The notes under the pieces: model-generated
Databases searched by the model: none
What the model was told of the DNA's origin: nothing
The model's input: only the letters and a program-made list of their open reading frames with translations
Assembly: GCF_029168945.1 (NCBI RefSeq)
Contig: NC_083605.1
Location: 27,479,280-27,543,279, forward strand
Direction: 5' to 3'
Origin: Cannabis sativa
Lineage: Eukaryota; Streptophyta; Magnoliopsida; Rosales; Cannabaceae
DNA: 64,000 nt
Shown here: positions 60,700 to 64,000 of the stretch, piece by piece
Layout: the number at the start of each line of letters is the position of its first letter
Numbering within the stretch: the stretch's first letter is position 1
Position numbers and translations under genes: made by a program

Positions 60700-61050
60700 C
60701 TAGTATGATTCAGATTTCACCTCAGTTAGCAGAGGACGTGGTTAGATCTAGTATTGAGTTTGTTGTAGGCAAACTTCACAACTTGACGTTGCAATCTGAT
60801 CTGTTAGAACGAATTAAAGTCGCTTAGATGACTGATCTAGAGTTAGTAAAGATCAGAGAAGAGGTTTCAGCTGGTCAAGTCAAAGATTTTACAGTATTGG
60901 ACAATGGGATGTTATTATTTAAAGCCAGGGTTTGTGTTCCAAGTAGTGTGGAACTTAGAAACGAAATTCTCGAGGAGGCTCATACCACTCCATATTCCCT
61001 ACATCCTGGCACCACCAAGATGTATCAGAATCTTAAACCTTACATCTGGT
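60700..61050 (+). pseudogene. int: Integrase N-terminus of chromovirus element A, truncated by element B
   Basis: After a stop at 60825 the frame reads ELVKIREEVSAGQ and the zinc-binding start EEAHTTPYSLHPGTTKMYQNL, and breaks off at the TG of element B's LTR. The two His of the HHCC site are visible; the two Cys, catalytic core and chromodomain are not on this side. Confidence 0.8.
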
Positions 61051-61467
61051 TGTAACACCCTAACTAACTTAGGCGTATTACGTGATTTTTAAACGTACTG
61101 TGCAGCTCGTTGCTAATCAACGAGGTTTATGGAAAAACGTGATTAATTAAAATTTTGCTTTTTAATTAAACTTATAAACCATATTACAAAAGACTCGGGA
61201 TCCCGATTATAAAATCATTTACAAAAAGATTTAACTGTTTAACCATTACATAAAAATAAAAGTCGTCTAACGACCGATTACAAAAATTCGGCCTTCTTTG
61301 TCCCAGGGAGATCGTACGCTCCAGGCCTAACCGCCCCGACATGTACAATCTCATAAGCTCGCTCACGGTCCATCAGCTATAGCCTTGCCTTTACCTACAC
61401 ATAAACGTAAACTGTGAGTCGACAGACTCAGTAAGAAAAGCATAATAATAACATACATAATTCTAAC

Positions 61468-61556
61468 TGCCGTGTCCAACACGATACTGAGTCCCGCTAC
61501 TGCCATGTCCAACATGGTACTGAGCCACTACTGCCATGTCCAACATGGTACTGAGT
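61468..61556. repeat. Tandem repeat with ctgccatgtccaacatggta core
   Basis: Three copies, about 31 bp apart, each containing the inverted repeat catgt-cca-acatg, eroded in the first. Confidence 0.8.
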
Positions 61557-61603
61557 TCTGAACGTTCATAGGGACGGTACTATTGACACGTAACAACACG
61601 ATG

Positions 61604-61822
61604 CCGTCGAGCCGGTCATACTCCGGCTGTGGTCATACTCCGGCTGTACCGACGTGTTACTATATCCTCCCGATCGGTCGAGCCGGTCATACTCCGCTGC
61701 TGGTCATACTCCGGCTGTACCGACGGGATACGTCAATAGCACGGAACCACCAACCAAGTGTCGGCTGATCGGTCAAGCCGGTCATACTCATTCTTGGTCA
61801 TACTCCGGCTGTACAGACGTGA
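61604..61822. repeat. Tandem repeat with gccggtcatactccggctgt core
   Basis: Three composite copies (about 61604, 61674 and 61770), each with two ggtcatactc units followed by gtaccgacg or a variant. Confidence 0.8.
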
Positions 61823-62147
61823 CGGGGTTGGATGGTTCGAAGCCAACATACAACTAATGTAATCTAATAGGCTTCCTACATGCACGCTAAACATGTAATC
61901 TACATATGCATCTTGTTATACTAATCTTACGGATTCCGAATTCGGGTGTGCGATCAACTGGGGAACTGAAGCTCAGCGGCGGATTACTGGCTACTAAACC
62001 ATAATATTCACAACGCTATAAGTGACACGCTAAATCACTTCCCGGGGACTAAAACTAGGAACTAAAAGTTTCCCTATCGATAAAAAGCATGGAAATACCC
62101 CCTAAAACATAAAAACGAGGAAAACACGGGTTCTGAAAAAATTCCCC

Positions 62148-62239
62148 AACCGGTAGACCGGTTGCCCAACCGGAATTCCGGTTCTGGGAAATTCAGGACC
62201 CTCATCCGGAATTCCGGATGCACAACCGGAATTCCGGTT
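62148..62239. repeat. Cluster of four 16-bp palindromes in element B LTR
   Basis: aaccggtagaccggtt (62148, nearly perfect), aaccggaattccggtt (62168 and 62224) and atccggaattccggat (62204) are perfect or nearly perfect palindromes spaced 20 to 36 bases apart. Confidence 0.9.
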
Positions 62240-63340
62240 CCTCGCAGGCAGCAAACCAAATTTTTCATGACTCGACCAATTCAACCCCAAATGGTTCCAA
62301 ACTTTCCAGACCTGCTCTAAACACCCCAAAGAACAAGTCTAAGGCAACAAACTAACCCAGAAATCACAGAAACAAAAATCACCATTGGAGCTCAAGCTTT
62401 GAGTTCTAAACTCAAACTTGAGCAAATCCACCTAAACATGCATTCCACTAGCTTAATTCTACTTAAACTAGCATGAATATGCCTCTGAAAACTATTAGAA
62501 ACTACAGCAACAACACAGAAACAGAATCTAAACAATTCTCTTTCAAAACCATATTTTTAGCTAAAAATTCCAAACTTGAGCAAAGCAATTAACATTCATT
62601 ACTAACAACCAAAATAACCACAATTTAACATGCTTAAATCTCATAAACAACAACAAGAATCACAGCAGCAACATATACCAAAATCATGCATGCATTTCAT
62701 CAATTTCACTTAAAATTCAAGAAAACACAAAGGGAATTTACAAGAGATCAAACCTTGACTAGAATTACACAAGGATGAGTTGAAAATTACAAGCTTTGAG
62801 CAGAAAAATCCCAGCCCTAGCAGCCCAAGCTTTGGCCGAAAAGAGAGAGAGAGAGAGAGAGCTTTGAGTGTTTTGAAAATTTCTTAAATTTTGACTAAGT
62901 GTTGAATGTTTGTGAAAAAAAGAATATAAATCACATATCACATTTTATTTCAGCCATTAATTAAACAATTAAGCATTTATTTTTCCATTTCATAAAATCA
63001 CAAAAGACAAAATACTAATGGGGCAAAAAGACCATTTTGCCCTTCCACCTTAAAACCACATAAATCATACTAAAGGGGTATTTTTGGGACATTCTAAATT
63101 CCCGGCCATTCCCGACATTCCCAATGTCTAAAACCCGTCCCCAAACTGCTAACATACTAAGTTGTGATTTCTACTGAGCCAAACGCCGAGTTCCAAAATA
63201 CCGGGCACCGGAATTACAAAATATGCAAGCTACTGAATAACATAAATAACAGTATAATAAATTATTTAAATAGCTATAAATAATTTCATAATTGATCATA
63301 AACAACTGCTAATTTCCAAATTAACTAAGCGGGCTTTACA

Positions 63341-63356
63341 ACTATCCCCCCCTTAA
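63341..63356 (-). promoter_or_regulatory. Polypurine tract of chromovirus element B
   Basis: The minus strand reads TTAAGGGGGGGATAGT directly before the LTR start TGTAAAGCCC. It overlaps the last codons of pol. Confidence 0.8.
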
Positions 63357-64000
63357 AAGGATTTCGTCCCCGAAATCTAACCTGAATAACTCTGGATATT
63401 GAGCTCTCATATCTGACTCTAGCTCCCAGGTGGCTTCCTCCACCTTGCTGTTTCTCCAGAGAACTTTGACCAATGCTATGGTCTTATTCCGAAGGACTTT
63501 ATCCTTTCTATCCAGGATCTGCACTGGCTGTTCCTCATAAGTCATGTCTGGTTGTAGCTGAAGACTCTCATAACTGAGTATATGAGAGGGGTCTGAAACG
63601 TATTTTCTCAACATCGAGACATGGAATACGTTGTGAACTGCTGATAAGGCTGGAGGCAATGCTAACCGATATGCCACTTGACCTATCTTCTCGAAAATCT
63701 CGAAAGGTCCTGTAAATCTAGGGCATAACTTGCCTCTTTTCCCGAAACGTTTAATCCCCTTCATCGGAGATACTCGTAAAAACACATGGTCCCCTACTCG
63801 GAACTCAACATCTCTGCGTTTCGGATCTGCGTAACTCTTCTGTCTGCTCTGTGAGGCAATCATTCTAGCTTTTATTTTCTCTATTGCCTCATTGGTCCGC
63901 TGCACTGACTCTGGACCTAGGTATTTCCTTTCCCCTGTCTCATCTTAGTGGATAGGGGATCTACATTTCCTACCGTACAACAGTTCATAGGGAGCCATCC
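63342..64000 (-). pseudogene. int: Integrase C-terminus with chromodomain, element B
   Basis: Entering from the right edge, the frame reads MAPYELLYGRKCRSPIH, then an in-frame TAA where Trp is usual (about 63949), and continues through GPFEIFEKIGQVAYRLALPP and HNVFHVSMLRKY, the integrase C-terminal part. It ends in a chromodomain-like stretch, LVKVLWRNSKVEEATWELES, and closes with FGDEILLRGG. The chromodomain marks the element as a chromovirus; such domains are thought to steer integration to marked chromatin. Apart from the single stop this segment is intact, so element B is younger than A. Confidence 0.87.

Larger units (their letters stand above)
55400..61050 (+). mobile_element. Chromovirus (probably Tekay/Del clade) element A, 5' part
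   Basis: A 1970-bp LTR, a tRNA-Met-like PBS, gag, protease, RT, RNase H and the start of integrase lie in order on the plus strand. The copy is cut inside the integrase zinc-binding region by element B at 61051, and its remainder would lie right of the window. Stops and frameshifts in gag, RT and RNase H make it dead. The clade is inferred from LTR length and from the chromodomain seen in related element B. Confidence 0.85.
61051..63340 (-). repeat. 3' LTR of chromovirus element B
   Basis: TGTAACACCCTAAC to GGGCTTTACA on the plus strand. It is about 320 bp longer than element A's LTR. The region 61468-61822 holds tandem repeats absent from A and may account for the difference. A GA tract lies at 62842-62861. 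Confidence 0.85.
61051..64000 (-). mobile_element. Chromovirus element B, 3' part, inserted in element A
   Basis: A 2290-bp LTR (61051-63340), PPT and the pol 3' end lie in minus orientation and run off the right edge. The insertion point is inside element A's integrase; five bases before it (61046-61050, ctggt) are the presumed target duplication. Element B belongs to the same or a sister family as A, so this is a head-to-head self-nesting. Confidence 0.85.

Noticed and set aside
61468..61822. Regularly spaced repeats that could suggest a CRISPR-like array
   Set aside because: Repeats are few, imperfect and composite, lie inside a plant LTR, and have no unique spacers or associated genes.

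Overview
The window looks like heterochromatic DNA from a flowering plant, most probably a eudicot. It is AT-rich and filled almost edge to edge with LTR retrotransposons nested inside one another. I could not fix the species, and I see no intact host gene. The evidence for a plant is the set of element types: a Tat/Retand-type Ty3/Gypsy element with a second RNase H and an antisense accessory gene, Copia-type gag elements primed by initiator tRNA-Met, chromodomain Gypsy elements, and a Cassandra miniature element carrying 5S rRNA-derived sequence.

Layout. (1) 1-1092: 5' LTR and gag start of a Tat-like element on the minus strand, leaving the window on the left. (2) 1819-34553: an old pol-less Copia-like element (copy 1, minus). 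It was split by a Retand-type element (7565-32320, minus, target duplication AATGA) and by a solo LTR of that same Retand family (33875-34509, duplication CAAAT). The Retand gag was itself split by a second Copia-like element (copy 2, 18311-31267, minus) that carries two gag copies in tandem and a duplicated 3' end. (3) 34554-35317: a plus-strand LTR remnant, followed by older sequence with a 104-bp CT tract. (4) 36004-53873: Copia-like copy 3 (minus). Its 3' LTR is interrupted by a very young non-coding Gypsy element (37286-45192, duplication ATCAT), and that element contains a Cassandra TRIM (41073-42010, duplication CACTT). (5) 53874-55399: old sequence with a decayed RNase H-like (RVT_3) domain. 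(6) 55400-61050: a chromovirus (element A, plus) broken inside its integrase by a second, oppositely oriented member (element B, 61051 to the right edge).

How the parts work together. Only the retrotransposons encode anything, and every long reading frame is broken by stops or frameshifts. The Retand element has gag, protease, RT, RNase H, a second RNase H and integrase on the minus strand. Facing it from the 3' end is a plus-strand gene with its own TATA box and three predicted introns. The Copia-like family encodes only Gag and would have to borrow RT and integrase from a partner. The young Gypsy element and Cassandra encode no protein and keep only LTRs, PBS and PPT.

The points most worth following up are: Cassandra apparently riding inside a non-autonomous Gypsy element, since the host LTRs look younger than the guest's; the tandem gag and duplicated 3' end in Copia-like copy 2; two possibly structured leader motifs with paired base changes; and the spliced antisense gene of the Retand element. 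LTR identities are eye counts from the sequence, not computed alignments.
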